A stretch of 64,000 bases of DNA, taken from Euclidia mi. Taxonomy: Eukaryota; Arthropoda; Insecta; Lepidoptera; Erebidae. The DNA is taken from the NCBI GenBank assembly GCA_944739405.2, contig OX123182.2, positions 14,767,326-14,831,325 on the forward strand. The letters run 5' to 3'. The translations under genes were made by a program, and so were the position numbers. Of the stretch, positions 1 to 11,926 are shown piece after piece (positions within the stretch are counted from its first letter, which is position 1; each line of letters begins with the position of its first letter). The notes below the pieces were generated by a model that worked only from the letters and a program-made list of their open reading frames with translations, was not told where the DNA came from and searched no databases.

Positions 1-320
1 AATGCCCGAATTTTTCAATAAAAAAACACCAAGTTGATGAAGCCCTGCTTCGCAGGGCTCCCACTTTAGGGTTAGGGGTCTCAAGAGAACCTAACATAAC
101 CTAATTACTTGAGTTACAGTGTCACCTAACCTTACGGGCTTTTACAGTAACGATAACTCTAATATTTGACAAATTGCGCATAAAAATTAGACAAATTGCC
201 AAATATGCTATGTTAGGTTATATAAGGTTCCCTTGTGACCCTTAACCCAAAAATAGGAGCGATCTGCGAAGCAGGGCTCCGTCAACTTAGTATTGTTTTT
301 ATTAAAAAAATCGGACATTT
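1..320. mobile_element. MITE-like element with about 110-bp inverted termini, left edge at or beyond the window start
   Basis: The first ~110 bases and the reverse complement of ~210-320 are similar. Both begin AATG(C/T)CCGA followed by a T/A-rich run, continue through AAGTTGA(T/C)G(A/G)AGCCCTGCTTCGCAG, and then hold a GGGTTA(G)GGGTC...AACCTAACATA block. This long terminal inverted repeat, short total length and lack of coding potential fit a non-autonomous DNA transposon. A small perfect hairpin (GCCCTGC-TTC-GCAGGGC) lies at about 43-59 inside the left arm. I cannot see the left flank, so no target duplication can be checked and the superfamily is unknown. Confidence 0.65.
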
Positions 321-1734
321 ACCAACCCATGCTGGTAAATCTTAGGATTTACGGGTAAATCTTAAGATTTATCTGGCTCTTACAGTAAGATATAACACCA
401 AGGACACACACTGCAATCATCACTCAAAAATTGTCTAAAGTGGGAATCAAACCCATGAATATGCTTAACACTCAGGATCTCTATCTATCGGACTCAACGT
501 CAACAGACAAAGCTTTTGTTTTTTTTTGTTACGAGGCATAAATATAATCATCGCACTCGCCAATAGTTCCCCTAAGCGCTAATAGACATAACTTATCAAG
601 CTGTATAATACATAATATGTATACATACTAAGTTATGTCATAGTGTTTTATGAGCAGTAATTACGTAGAAATCTCGTAGTTTGCTCAATTGCGCTATAGG
701 TGGCGTCTACTATGATATTAAGATCTAAATCGCTCCGTCGGAATTTGCATGGTAGTAACAATTTCATTATTCAGTCCGTCTAGAGCATTAGCTAGAATCA
801 TAAACTTTGATGAAACTATCAACGTTTGCATCTCTTTCTAACAGGATTTCTCTAAAATATCTTGTTAATATACTTAGTAAACTTAGTTTTAATTAGATGT
901 CTTCAGTTTTCAGAGATCGTTTTCTTTCTTTTCTCTTTAAATTTTAAACAATTACCTACAAGGCTGTGTACATATTTGTCGAAGAGCTTACTCCTGTAGC
1001 CTTAGTAATAAAATAAAGAGCAAGGCGCATTTTATTCATATCTCTAAGGACTTGAAGGTTGTCTGAAGTTTTTCAAGATACACGTCTTTCTCTAATTATT
1101 TAAAGTGCTGACTTGGTATTTGTTTGTTTGTGCTTACCTATTTTATAAGAATGCGTAACTCAAAAGGCTACCATTATTCTGAACATACATTTATTAAATA
1201 TTTAGACAAACATATACACAACTTTGTTGACACATAGTGTTTGATGACGATATCGTAAAATGCATATAGTGGTTATGAAAAGCCCTCTGGCTATGTAAAC
1301 TAACCGGCAAAATTGCCTCATAGTTTTATTTTTCTTCAAATATTTTCACCTAATTTACCCTAGAGTGCTGCAGAGAAAAGAGAAGCAGGTGAACTGGTTA
1401 TAAAAAATAATAACAACATGTTAATTTGCTGTGTATTTTACACGTAAGTTATAAAATATTAGAGGGAGAAGTCGATCAACTGCATTAAAGAAATGTTCAT
1501 TTCGGTCAAAGTAAAATACACCCATATAGTCGATTATGTGGCAAATTAAAGTTAGTACAAACATTGTTTGTAAACTCTGTTGGTAATATTTATAAGCGTA
1601 TTGGTGATTATGGAATGTGCTCCCACACAATATGATTACTCATTATGTGTTCCTTCAAATTATATGATAAAGTTTTAATATGCATAAAACTCACCTTATT
1701 GTTCCAAAACCCACTAAATTTTGTATAACAACTA
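321..1734. other. Non-coding stretch, no gene seen
   Basis: AT-rich sequence with no reading frame, splice-flanked exon or recognised repeat that I can support. A short local duplication with palindromic character occurs at about 333-372 (GTAAATCTTAGGATTTAC followed by GTAAATCTTAAGATTTAT). Confidence 0.5.
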
Positions 1735-1935
1735 GAGGACGCCAGCAGCTACGCCTGCATTTTTTTTAAATTTACCCGTTTTGGTCGATCCCGTAGGAAT
1801 TTCGGGAAACCCCTTCTTAATGCACCCCTACGGTCCCCAAGGAACATACATGTAAAATTTTAGCTTCATGCGCCCAATAGTTTCGGCTGTAGCGAGTCTG
1901 TCAGTCAGTAAGTAACGCAACGATTTTATATTAAG
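1735..1935 (+). repeat. Dispersed repeat, 'CAGTCAGTAACGCA' family
   Basis: Contains the block 'CCCTTCTTAATGCACCCCTA', then 'AAGGAACATACATG', 'TTTCGGCTGTAG' and 'CTGTCAGTCAGTAAGTAACG' before an AT-rich end. The same series occurs at 38652-38830, 39180-39310, 42190-42260 and 55226-55440, and a shortened form sits at the start of copies A and B (16166 and 36346). It is a dispersed non-coding family; its transposon class is not clear from sequence alone. Confidence 0.6.
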
Positions 1936-3097
1936 AAGATAAAACACATTATTTAAACAAAATATTTCTTTTATAAAAGTAATTTAACTACCAGTCTATT
2001 TTAGACGTCTCAACTACCCAAAAATCGTGTGTGTTGCTAGCCAAAAGGATTTAAGCTCAGCAAAAATATACAACACATCGAATAGAGAGTAGAAAACATC
2101 AGAAAAAGTGCCGACAGGAGAGAATCTTTTTTATTGCGAATGCTTTCTTAGTGGCAAAAGAATACCATGAATAACTGAGATCCGATAATTGCCTATATAA
2201 ACTGGGCAAAGCAAATAGTCGAACCGATTCGTCAATAAAACTAGTTGAAAAAATACAGAGCCAGACTTTTTATCATTCTAGTTTATGTGAATCCGATACT
2301 AAAGCATTGAGACTAGTCGGTAAGCAAATGGGCTCAATAATAAAAACAAATTTGAATATTGATGACATATTTGAAGAAACGTATATTTTTTATTGGTGTA
2401 TTTATATGTAGTCTACAAATTTTACATGACTTGTTATTTTAATGCTTTGCTTGTAGCTTTCGAAGCCTATGGAAGTTGTGATGAGCTATTTAATTAGTAT
2501 ACGTTTAATTTTGTGAGTATGAGTATTTCTGTCACATTGTCGATTACAAGGCAGTGATCTGGCTTAAGAGGTTTCTGAAATGTAAAATTCTTGGCTTTTA
2601 CTAATGCTTCGTTAACATAACTCGAAACAATAGTAAGAGACATGCAGTTGCTAAAGTAGCCACGTCATTTTATTTAAATATTTTTTTTATAGAAATTTTC
2701 TTACATAAGTGATATGTGTTCGATCAGCAAACTGGCCAACAATTAGTGCGATCCTAAAATTGTTGTTTGAAGTTTGGGTGCATTTTGTGGCTATTATTTT
2801 AATGTTATAAAGAAAGTCTTCTGCAATACAGGTTGTATCTAACAGCGATGCAGCAGCTGTCCTTTCAACAAATGTAATGCAATACTCAAAATGTTTTAAT
2901 AAAGTCGCCTTGAGTTAAGTGTAGAGGCGGATATACCCCCGTCGAGTTATAAATCACTTAAAGCTAGGATAAAATACTCCTTATATGTGTCTTCACTAAT
3001 TGAAGATTTCAAGAATTTTCTTCGATTAAAATTGTCAACGTACAACAAACGGTGGTGGATTATGAGAACAAAATTTCACCACCTCAAAATATTTTTG
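1936..3097. other. Non-coding stretch, no gene seen
   Basis: No credible reading frame or recognised repeat. The composition is similar to the surrounding AT-rich DNA. Confidence 0.45.
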
Positions 3098-3245
3098 TGG
3101 TGTGGTAAGCAAAAGCAAATAGTATCTTTGCGAAGAGACGGAAAACTGGACATCAAACTCTGTACCAATCCGTCTGTTCCTCTGTGAAGCAACTTATGAG
3201 AGGCTTAAGTCCAACAGTGGTCTGGGCGTTGTAAAGGAAAGAGGA
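3098..3245 (+). repeat. Fragment of a dispersed repeat ('GAGACGGAAAACT' family)
   Basis: Holds 'GCAAATAGTATCTTTGCG', 'GAGACGGAAAACTGGACATC' and 'GAGAGGCTTAAGTCCAACAG'. A related fragment occurs on the same strand at about 7975-8025 and an antisense one at 4024-4160. It has no coding potential. Confidence 0.5.
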
Positions 3246-3751
3246 AAATGATTAATAAGTGTCGTTAAAAGCTTATTCTTAAAGCACCGACTCAAAATTG
3301 TCAGGAGATAAACAAAATAAACTATTGAAGACGCTCACCTACTTAGAATGTTAATGACAAGACATTCACCGGCTTCACTCTAGTATTTACCGCCAGTGTG
3401 AGTAAGATGATAATTACTAATTTAAGTAATGCTTTTGATCATTAATATTATAGATTTCAAATTTCGTAACAAAATTAAAGTGTTACGCTATGAGCTTTTC
3501 TCCCTAAAACAGAATTTACTTATCTACTTCATGAAATATCTACCTATTTTTTGAACAGCTATTATTATGAAGTCGTTGCTTGGCTCAAATTGTTTTTGTG
3601 TTTGACCTATTATAGTTTATTTTTGGAAGGCAACAGGAATAAATCCCATCACACAAACATTCTCGCACAAATACCACATAGATTTGAAACAATACATATG
3701 TGTGGATCACATAAACTTTTGTCTCAGATATGGTACCAAGTCACAACACTA

Positions 3752-4023
3752 TATACATACATACATACATACATATCGTCACGCCTTTTATCCCCGAAGG
3801 GGTAGGCAGAGGTGTATTTCTACACCCACTTTTCGCCAGATATACTTTAGTCCCACGTAATAAGGGGCGAGCCTATTGCCGTACCGGGCACATTTCCAGA
3901 CTCCGTGCTGCTACTGAGAATTTCGTGACAGAAAAACTCAATAACACTGCCCGACCCAGGAATCGAACCCGGGACCTCCCGATCCCACGCGCACATTTAT
4001 GCCGCGAGGCCAACGAGGCAGTC
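3752..4023 (-). mobile_element. tRNA-derived SINE, full length, minus strand, with (GTAT)n tail
   Basis: Read on the minus strand it starts GACTGCCTCGTTGG at 4023. The pol III B-box-like GGGTTCGATTCC lies at 3960-3972. The body includes GAGTTTTTCTG and GCAGCACGGAGTCTGG, and the element ends in a CTGCCTACCCC...GGCGTGACG tail followed by a (GTAT)n microsatellite (3752-3776 on the plus strand). It is the same family as the plus-strand copies at 8307 and 39337. The microsatellite tail and the end sequence resemble the RTE element at 22.3 kb, suggesting that RTE machinery moved it. Confidence 0.75.
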
Positions 4024-4160
4024 GTATAGGGTTTGATGTCGAGTTTTCCGTCTCTACGCAATGATGGTATTTGCATCGTGTTATCCCTTAGTCGCCTCTT
4101 ACGACACCCACGGGCAGATAGGGGGTGGTGACACTTGTATTCTATGCCGTCAACCACACA
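4024..4160 (-). repeat. Antisense fragment of the 'GAGACGGAAAACT' repeat
   Basis: On the minus strand it reads CACCCCCTATCTGCCCGTGG, GTCGTAAGAGGCGACTAAGG and GAGACGGAAAACTCGACATC. It directly abuts the 5' end of the SINE at 4023. Other pieces are at 3098-3245 and about 7975-8025. Confidence 0.5.
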
Positions 4161-4984
4161 GCAACACTATATTTATACATAATTCTCGCGGGTGGAGTTA
4201 CAAGTAACGAAACTCAAATATTAAAGTAGCATATTCTTTCAGAACTATGCCAGTGACCTTCCACATAGTATTTGAATTACTTAAAGATGTTGTAGCTGTA
4301 TCGACGTCTTCAAAGTATTCTTATTTATGTACGTATGAAGCAATCGGGTAGATAAGAAATAACATAACGAAGCTTCTAGAGCAGTTTGTGGTAGATTCAG
4401 TCCTGATAACGACGAACTAACTTGCAAATAGTGCTTAAATTCCTTACATGTTTCTACTGAAAGTTCGTGAACTCTCACGGTTGGGACCTTCATTACTTCA
4501 TAAGATAGAAATGCCCTGTTTTCTTGTTCATGAAGTTCTTATATGTTGTTTTTCAATTGACCCGATTTCTGAATTTTCCATATGCTCTAAATAGGTTAAC
4601 AAGAATTTAGAATCTTGCCAAATCTCGGTGTTTATCTTGTAAATAACGTGTAAGGAAATTACTTTCTTATTGAAGGGAACCGGGCTATATTCGAAAAGTG
4701 GGTATTTTTTGTTATCAATGACCTTATCAACTGTAATTACATAGGTAGCGAAATCTTGATCTTCAAGCTAGTGTAATTGTTTGCGTGGAAATGTAATAGA
4801 TACACATCTCTTCATTTCGGGGACACGAAAGAATTATGTTGGATTTTCTGTCTACTTTCTGTATCTCCACGGGATGTCTGATCGCAGTCTTCGGTATAAA
4901 CAGGCTGTCAACATATCAACGATCTTAACCCATACAGATTTGTTCGCATGAAAACTTATTTCTACGGATATTGGTACCGAAAAA
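4161..4984. other. Non-coding stretch, no gene seen
   Basis: No reading frame with recognisable content and no clear repeat. Confidence 0.4.
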
Positions 4985-5190
4985 GCAAATCGTGTAATGC
5001 ACGGATAGATTAAACGGGTGACGTAGTGGTTTGAGCGGCCGTCTTGTTGCAAAACACTATACTGATGTTGTAGGTTCGATCCTCATATAAACACTTTGCG
5101 TGATACACAAGTTATTGTTTCCAATCTGAGTATTGTTTGTGTCCGTTGGTTGGATGTGTGGAAAGTCATCCTCGGTACGTAATTAAAGTT
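4985..5190 (+). mobile_element. Degenerate tRNA-headed SINE of a second family
   Basis: An A-box-like stretch (TGACGTAGTGGTTTGAGCGG) is followed about 50 bases later by a B-box-like GTAGGTTCGATCC at about 5070, then a tRNA-unrelated body. Spacing between the boxes is longer than in a tRNA, and the predicted acceptor stem does not close, so it is not a tRNA gene. A related antisense head lies at about 49041-49085. Confidence 0.5.
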
Positions 5191-5570
5191 CTAAATTAAA
5201 AACACAATTTCCTAATAGTAACTATCAACCCATATTTTACACCCCTTCAAGTTTTATTTTGGCAACAGAAGCCAGCTCCAACGTCTGGCCGTACGTTAAC
5301 ATCAGTTTGGTTCAGCCGTATCATCATACAATTTTATTAAGTGGATCTTATTCGAGGTAATTCAGTAATTTTAAAATATAAATACCTCAGTTATTCTCCG
5401 ATAGTTGTATATCATTTAAACAATTAAAATGAAATAGGTGTTATAATTATATTTTCTTTAATACAGATGCTAATACCGTGTTCTAACGATAGTATTTCAT
5501 TAATATTTTTTTTTTATGTTTGTACTAATTCTGTATTATAACGATAGTATCTCATTGTTCCAGCCCGCAG

Positions 5571-5733
5571 CGTATCCCACTCTATAACAACGCTAGAAGT
5601 TCCACTGTACGCCGACCCGAGGCAGGACGTGGAACTCCGCTGTAACTACATGAAGCAACAGCACGACGCGGCGCTACACTCCGTCAAGTGGTACAGAGAT
5701 ATGCACGAGATATTCAGATATACGCTGCAGGAG
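5571..5733 (+). CDS. Internal exon of a beaten-path-like immunoglobulin-domain protein
   Basis: The reading frame encodes roughly VSHSITTLEVPLYADP, then QDVELRCNY, and LHSVKWYRDMHEIFRYTLQE. It is preceded by a pyrimidine-rich tract with AG at 5562-5563 and 5569-5570 (either could be the acceptor) and ends at GAG|GTATAC, a good splice donor. The cysteine of LRCNY and the tryptophan of SVKWY correspond to Ig B and C strands. 'SVKWY+D..E.(F/Y)RY' is characteristic of the Beat family, cell-surface or secreted Ig proteins that act in axon guidance and synaptic partner choice by binding Side receptors. The upstream signal-peptide exon and later Ig exons were not found here, so the gene extends outside the window or its exons lie in introns I could not resolve. 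The Beat subtype is not assignable. Confidence 0.6.
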
Positions 5734-7964
5734 GTATACGTTCTAATATTTAAGTATATAATACGATGGGGAAGGTTTTCGTGAAGTGTTGACCCCGTTA
5801 GGTAGATTGGCTGTGCCTTTTTTCGATATCCTCTGAGAGGAATAAATTATCCTCTGTTTTGGCTTAATTTGCGTGTAAGTTTTCGCTAAAGAAATCATAC
5901 ACGATTAACTCGCGTTTTTTCCGTCAAGTGGTATTGAGAAAAGTTTGATATTTTACTACTTTGTTTATATTTTTTCAGATTAATTTGATTTATTATAATA
6001 TGATGTATACATTACTTTCAAATGTCAGGATTTGTACTTCATACATAAACTCACGCCTGTTCCTCGGAAAGGTAGGCAGACAGTACGATTTCTCACGCAT
6101 GCACTTCCGTTTAGGCTACTTCTAACCTGCCCTATTTTAAGGATGTCTCCAATCTTGTACCTCATAGGAATCCCAATTTTAAATAAGATATTTTGTCACT
6201 GCAGTAAACGTGGACTATGGACAACTAAACTATCGTATCGGTAGACGAGTAACTGTACAAGCAAGTAAATTAGTCTACCTGCATTCTTACTGATTTATTG
6301 CATACAAGAGTAGAAATAAAATTTATTTCTTCCATTTTCTTTTATCACTATAAAGTTAACTCGATCGCGACATACTCACTACGCTAGCTCACGGTATTGG
6401 TTTTAACATTTCACAGGTCTTACGTAGACGCACACTGGATGTCAGATATTCGACAGTTGAAATCCATGCACGTGATTGCAATTTCATACTTTTTGCTTTC
6501 AATTGCTTCTCCTCTTGGTATATTTTCGTGCTGATTATTCAAAATAAATGTATGTTCTTTGTTATTTGATAAATATGCAAATATGTTAATCTAAGTATAT
6601 TTTTCAGATTTGTACAGATATTGTAGACTAATTTACAATACAAAACAACCCATATAAATACTGCTTTTAGCTATCTAAGGAGGGTAATGATTTCATTCTT
6701 CAATCTCCATTCTCATTGTCCTCCCGTTACGCTGGTCGCACGCAGGATGCCTTGAACCCCGGGTATGCACATTGTTCTAAACAGATTTTACAGAATCATC
6801 GTTAGCATTCATCCTGCATTTACTTATTTGTCCATTGAAATTTGACTAAAGAGGTATCGAGGTATCGTTGAAAGTGTATTTAATAAACAAGTCTTGTGCC
6901 GATAAATTCAATATGGCATTTTGTGAGAGTCATCAATTGGGGTATTTATTAAAAAAACATATTTTTGCAATGAATAGTGTTGGATATCGTATGAAAGCGG
7001 AGTCTGCTATTAATGAAATTTAATCACCAATTAAGCAAGATACTTATAGATAAGTGTTACTATTCCCTTGATGATTTTCTCAAAGATAAGTTGTAAATGT
7101 TTTGTTCGTATGGTTTTTGAATATTATGTTTTTTTATGACATTGTATAAATTCAATCACATTTTATTTATTTTTTAATTTAACAATTGATTTAGTTTTTG
7201 TTTAAAGGCATGATATTTCTTATTTATTGATTATTTGTATGTCATGATGACAAAACATAGCGCACTTTATTTTATATGACCACCACAATTTATGTATACC
7301 TATATTTAACAAATAAAAATTCTGATTCTGATTCTGCTCCTTAATTCTTTGACGTATTTCATCACATTCAGTATGCTATAATGCACTGCTAGATATAAGC
7401 CTCGCCAATAAAACGCCAGGTAGACGCTCGACTATCAGCAGTTCCCAGGTCAATCAGCAGTCGATTCGTAACAAATCAAAGATACTTTATTATCAGGTTG
7501 AAATTAGAAATCATGTCCCAGTCTCCAATTGCAAGATTGCATTTGGGATATTACAAGGATCAAGACCAATTATGTCAAACGATGATGAAAAAAAAATCGT
7601 GTAAAATGTTCAAGTAATTTGAAAGCAAAAGGCGAAAAAAGTCGATATAATTAATAACAACAATGTCCCCTACAAAAGAACCAATCACTTTTTGTACAAA
7701 ACTATAATTATAAACTATAATTGAAACTCAGGTTGGGTTTAATTAAGATTCATTACGTTTGAAGTCAATATCAATTAGTTAATATTTTGTAACGCTCGAT
7801 TAATTTTACGGACATTATTATCATTTTAATATTTTTTTATAAATAATGGGACATGGAGTTACGAGGTAGTTTTATAATATTTTACATTATTTTTATCCGT
7901 ATGGTGATGCATTAAAAATCAAAGTGTCTATCCCATTTTAACCCTTGTTTGTTGTAAGAGGTAA
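5734..7964 (+). other. Presumed intron and non-coding DNA with a retroposon scrap
   Basis: No further exon was recognised downstream of the beat-like donor. At about 6037-6085 there is a scrap (ACTCACGCCTGTTCC...AGGTAGGCAGA) that matches the antisense 3' end of the SINE/RTE family. A 'GATTCTGATTCTG' microsatellite at about 7320 may be a LINE tail. Otherwise nothing is seen. Confidence 0.4.
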
Positions 7965-8250
7965 TTAAGGTAAATATGCAAAGCAAATAGTATATCTTTG
8001 GAAAGTGACGGAAAACTTGAAATCAATGCAAGAAGTAATTTACTTTAAAAATTTGATGTTCATAAGCGTTACCTTGAGACCTAGCTGAATAAATGATTTT
8101 GACTATGACTTTGACAATGACTATACCGATTTGTCTTGCCAGCGCGGTACAGTAAGCAAATCCTGTTGTAACACACAATGCTACTGTGACGCAAATTAGA
8201 AGAGGCTATGTCCAGCTGTGGACTGCGGCAGGCTGCGTGATAATAATCAC
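7965..8250 (+). repeat. Fragments of LINE 3' ends
   Basis: Three pieces lie next to each other. A 'GACGGAAAACTTG' fragment is at about 7975-8025. A LINE-like 3' end (GATGTTCATAAGCGTTACC...GAATAAATGATTTTGAC with a degenerate TTTGAC tail) is at 8027-8122. A short 'AGAGGCTATGTCCAGCTGTG' piece, typical of RTE 3' ends in Lepidoptera, is at about 8200-8235. The middle piece has better-preserved relatives at 41390 and 45190. Confidence 0.55.
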
Positions 8251-8306
8251 ACTTCCTAAGATATGCAAGGAAGGCATAATTATGATTTTGAGAATTGGTT
8301 CCGTGA

Positions 8307-8563
8307 GACTGCCTCCGTGGTCGAGTGGATAGCGTATGCGTCTGCTGACGGGTTCCGGGTTCGATTCCCGGGTCGGTAAAAGTGTTACAGAGTTTTTCCG
8401 ATTTCTCAGTAGCAGCACGGAGTCAGGCATTGTGCCCGGTAATGGCAATAGGCTCGCCCCCTATTACGTGGGACCTAAAATTCATAAAACAAAATGTGTG
8501 TGTAATATTACACCACTGCCTACCCATTCGGGGTTATGAGTTGATAAAAAAAAAATAAAAAAA
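8307..8563 (+). mobile_element. tRNA-derived SINE, full length, plus strand
   Basis: It starts GACTGCCTCCGTGGTCGAGT (A-box region), with a B-box GGGTTCGATTCCC at 8357-8370. The body has GCAGCACGGAGTC and 'GGCTCGCCCCCTATTACGTG', and the 3' part has CACTGCCTACCCATTCGG before an A-rich tail. It matches 39337-39597 (plus) and 3775-4023 (minus). The tRNA-like head should act as an internal pol III promoter. It encodes no protein. Confidence 0.8.
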
Positions 8564-9339
8564 TCGGTTCTCAAAATCCGGCCAGTGTCGTACTAACATT
8601 TGAAACACCACAAATCTGACCCACACAAGATGTAGACGGTAAATTTTCTTCAGCTGCGATCAAAACTAAAGGTGCTCTTTAAGGCTCGAAAGCAAGTGAT
8701 AGTTAACAATTTAAATCTCTCATAACTTCGAAGAGTCAGAGGTTTGAATAATGGGTTTAACTCGGAATTGCTTAGAGGTAATTTATTTGTGTCGTCATGG
8801 GGTGATCGCTGTTCAAATATGAAATTTATGAGATATACATCAATTTGAAATTTGGAAATTGATTTGAAATCTCAGTGTTAGATAGCCCATTTATTGAGGA
8901 AGGTTATAGGTTATATAACATTACGCTATGAGTCATGGGAGCAGAGCAGTAGCTCTAAACAACGTGGGTGTAACAGCAGACTTATCTAATTACTAAATAT
9001 TTCTTTAAACTGTTGATTGTAGCATATTATATTTTCATCATGAAATATCAGTAGGTACCAGTTACTAGTCTTATATAGGGTATATTTTTGGTAAATATCT
9101 TACGATGTTTTTAAACCTTGTAATTACACGTACCTACTAAATAAAATACATACAGGCTCCTGATTAACGCAGCACTGCTAAAATTTAAATTCTAAACAAA
9201 CAGCTCAGTTCTCATTTCAAATAAAGTTTATATCCTGTTTTCCCTCCACCCCTTACAACGATTATGCAACATTTCATGATGATCGATTGCAGAGTTAATG
9301 CGTATCAAACTAACTAACAAAGTGCGTTTGATAAAAATG
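8564..9339. other. Non-coding stretch, no gene seen
   Basis: AT-rich sequence without a supported gene or repeat. Confidence 0.4.
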
Positions 9340-9349
9340 TTACCGGAGG

Positions 9350-9475
9350 TTTCAGTCATTATTATTATTGTTTATTATTTGCAGCCTAACCTGTCCCACT
9401 GTAGGGCAAAGGCCTCTTTTCACCATTCTCTATCGATAGCTGTTATTACCCTGTCTGTATTATGGTTTCAGTAAT
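9350..9475 (-). repeat. Antisense 3'-end scrap of a retroposon
   Basis: An ATTATTATT run is followed by 'CCTAACCTGTCCCACTGTAG' and GGCAAAGGCCTC. Read on the minus strand this is the 'GAGGCC..TGCCC..CAGTGGGAC' end with a microsatellite tail, as in many lepidopteran retroposons. A related end is seen at 10120-10185. Confidence 0.5.
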
Positions 9476-9904
9476 ATTATGTAAGTCAAAAAGTCCAAAT
9501 ATTGCTTGCAAGCTACGCTCCGCCTCATACCGTGTGTGGTGATTCAGTCTTGTATGAATTTAATTCACTTTTTATTTGACACCCGCATTGCTTAGAAGGG
9601 AAGTGTGTTAATTATTTTCTAACTTCTTTCAATATAATGAACTTATTTTCGTTGTGAGTTTCGAGCCAGGGAAAGTGTCGTGGCATTTCACAAGTGCTGA
9701 AACTCGATGTCTGATATAGAGACTACTCTGCTGAATGTGGTCACACTGGCGATATATTCCACTGCTACAAATTTGGAAATGTGGGTGGGCTAGTCACATA
9801 TGGAGTGAATGTTAAAAGTCGCTGGCCAAATGTGAGTTGATATTCAACTCTTACTTCGGCGTATCACTATAGCCCTCCTATGTAATCCTTATAATATACA
9901 ACTG

Positions 9905-10185
9905 AACGTGTGTCGGTCTTCGAATCCACGGCACGCACCTATGACTTTTCGAAGTTAAGTGCGCCTAAAATTGATAATTATCGCTCGCTTATCGGTGAAT
10001 TAAAACTCATGATTATGAGGAAACCTGCATGTCTGAGAGTACTCTATAATGTTCTCGTAAGACATGTGAAGTCGACCAATCCGCACTTGGCCAGCGTAGA
10101 GGACTAGGGCCTTACCCTTCTCACAGTGAGAAGAGGCCCGTGCCCAGCAGTGGGACAGTATATATACCGGGCTGACTATGATGAG
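9905..10185 (+). mobile_element. SINE of a third family, 5'-truncated, plus strand
   Basis: It starts within the tRNA-like head near the B box (GTCTTCGAATCCACGGCACG). It continues with the body (ATGACTTTTCGAAGTTAAGT, then GACATGTGAAGTCGACCAAT and CCGCACTTGGCCAGCGTAGA) and ends with GAGGCCCGTGCCCAGCAGTG. A full copy lies on the minus strand at 53858-54178, and head fragments lie at 12005-12150 (minus) and 61890-62060 (plus). Confidence 0.7.
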
Positions 10186-11035
10186 TATTACGATAATTTT
10201 GTTTTATAAAGTTTACATGGATATCTCTATGTCTTAATCTATGTAACCATAAACTATTTATCAGATGTTTGCTTCATAAAATCACCGCGACCCAGCGTCC
10301 TCTATTTTGTTATAATTTAATTATACTGGCGTATGCAGTCATTAGTTTAGCTTAATAATTCATACCTTCATTAATGTATCTGATATACGTGGGTTAAATT
10401 ATCACGAAGCTTATAATTATTTGCGGGTCTTCTAGACGCGGGTAGACTAGTAAGTACTTATTTTCATTTAAATGTAAATTCGTTGTGATTATCATATAAA
10501 TAATATTATGTGGAATATTATATTTATAATGATTTGTACGAGGATCTAGAGCAATATATTCGTGTGTGATACGATTATACTTAGAAAATGTGTTTGAATT
10601 ACTGTACTGATTAACATTTAAGATCAAAGTGAATTCCACAAAAGCTTTCGCAATAAACTTTCAGTTACATTGGCGGAGAATGCTAAGTCATTCCGACGCA
10701 GAACAGAAGAAAGATGTTAGAAATAGAATTTTAAGATTTAAAACACTGCTACGAGAGACGCTTCGAGGATCGTAGACAATTTCGTAGCAGCGTTTCAAAT
10801 TGAAAAGAGTCTATGTTTTATTAAAAAAGATGGGCAAACCGTTCTACCATCTTAGGGTTACATCCCTTTTTATAGTATCGGCTACCAGGAAGTCAGTATG
10901 GCTATGTGATGATTGATGAAGAAACCCAAATACCGAAAATAAATTAATAATTGTGTCCGTTTCTTGTATCTTTGTAACCACACTACACACGATTTATTAT
11001 AAGTTATTAAGTCTTAAAAAATACATCGGTCTGTA
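10186..11035. other. Non-coding stretch, no gene seen
   Basis: No reading frame of interest and no recognised repeat. Confidence 0.4.
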
Positions 11036-11248
11036 GGGGAGACCGAGTATGGTTGTCACACTGGTTGGTTGTCACAGAGGCCATAACAGACAATTAAACG
11101 GCGTGGTAGGAGCGAGGGAGTAGCACATCCATTTGTACCTTATGTCAGCGTACTCCGACATGCCGTTTAATGGACTTATTCGACCCCTCGATATTCTATT
11201 ATGACCTCTGTGACAACCAACCCGTGTGACAATCATACCCGGTCTCCC
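11036..11248. mobile_element. 213-bp MITE with about 50-bp terminal inverted repeats
   Basis: The left end GGGGAGACCGAGTATGGTTG and the right end, reverse-complemented (GGGAGACCGGGTATGATTG), stay similar for about 50 bases, through GGTTGGTTGTCACAGAGG(C/T)CATAA. The centre is unique and non-coding. Short length and long inverted ends fit a non-autonomous DNA transposon. TA dinucleotides lie next to both ends, but with an offset, so the target duplication is uncertain. Confidence 0.7.
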
Positions 11249-11631
11249 ATACTCAGACGTAGTGAAAATAGGGAAGTTTTCTGCAAGTGAAATAAATTAT
11301 ACAAGTATTTTTATCTAGTGAAACATGTCACAATAATAATAGTTTCATTCATCAATTAATGTTAAAACTTTATTTAACATTTTTTATCGTCAACTTATTG
11401 ATAATAAGTATTCTACTTGACAGCAAAACACTATGACGTCACTACGTCATATTTCATACAAAACCCTTGGCAAAGGTAGTTTTTAACATTTCATTAAAAG
11501 TGCTTGATTTGACTAGTTGGAAACAACCCTATTGGAAGTGTTTAATTTTTCCTTTATTATTTTTGAGATTCACCGATGTTGATCCGTTTAAAAAATATAA
11601 GTACACCACAGTATTAATCATCATCCTCATC

Positions 11632-11926
11632 ATCCTCCTAGCATTATCCCAGTTTCAACCCAGAGTCCGCTTACTAGTCTTACCGAATTTTGCTGAATAT
11701 TAGCTTTTCTAAACCATGGAATGTCGCCATCCCTTCGGGTTGAAGAGATCAGACAGGCAGTCACTCTGCAGAAAAGCTAATATTCAGCCAAATCCGGTTA
11801 GACTAGTAAGCGGACCCCAGGTTGAAACTGGGATAACGCTAAGAGGATTATGATTAGTTTTTCCACAGAGCGACTGCCGTCTTTTCCCCGCAACCCGAAA
11901 GGGATAGCGATATTCCGTGGTTTAGA
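11632..11926. repeat. Interleaved inverted repeat A-B-A'-B'
   Basis: Segment A (11632-11708, TTATCCCAGTTTCAACCC...GAATATTAGCTTTT) is repeated inverted as A' (11772-11848). Segment B (11709-11771, CTAAACCATGGAATGTCGCC) is repeated inverted as B' (about 11862-11926). The order A-B-A'-B' means that each pair encloses one arm of the other. It is non-coding. It probably arose by rearrangement of a foldback element. Confidence 0.7.

Noticed and set aside
8284..8580. Target duplication around the SINE at 8307
   Set aside because: The flanking match (GATTTTGAGAA and TTCTCAAAATC) is inverted, not direct, so it is not a target site duplication.
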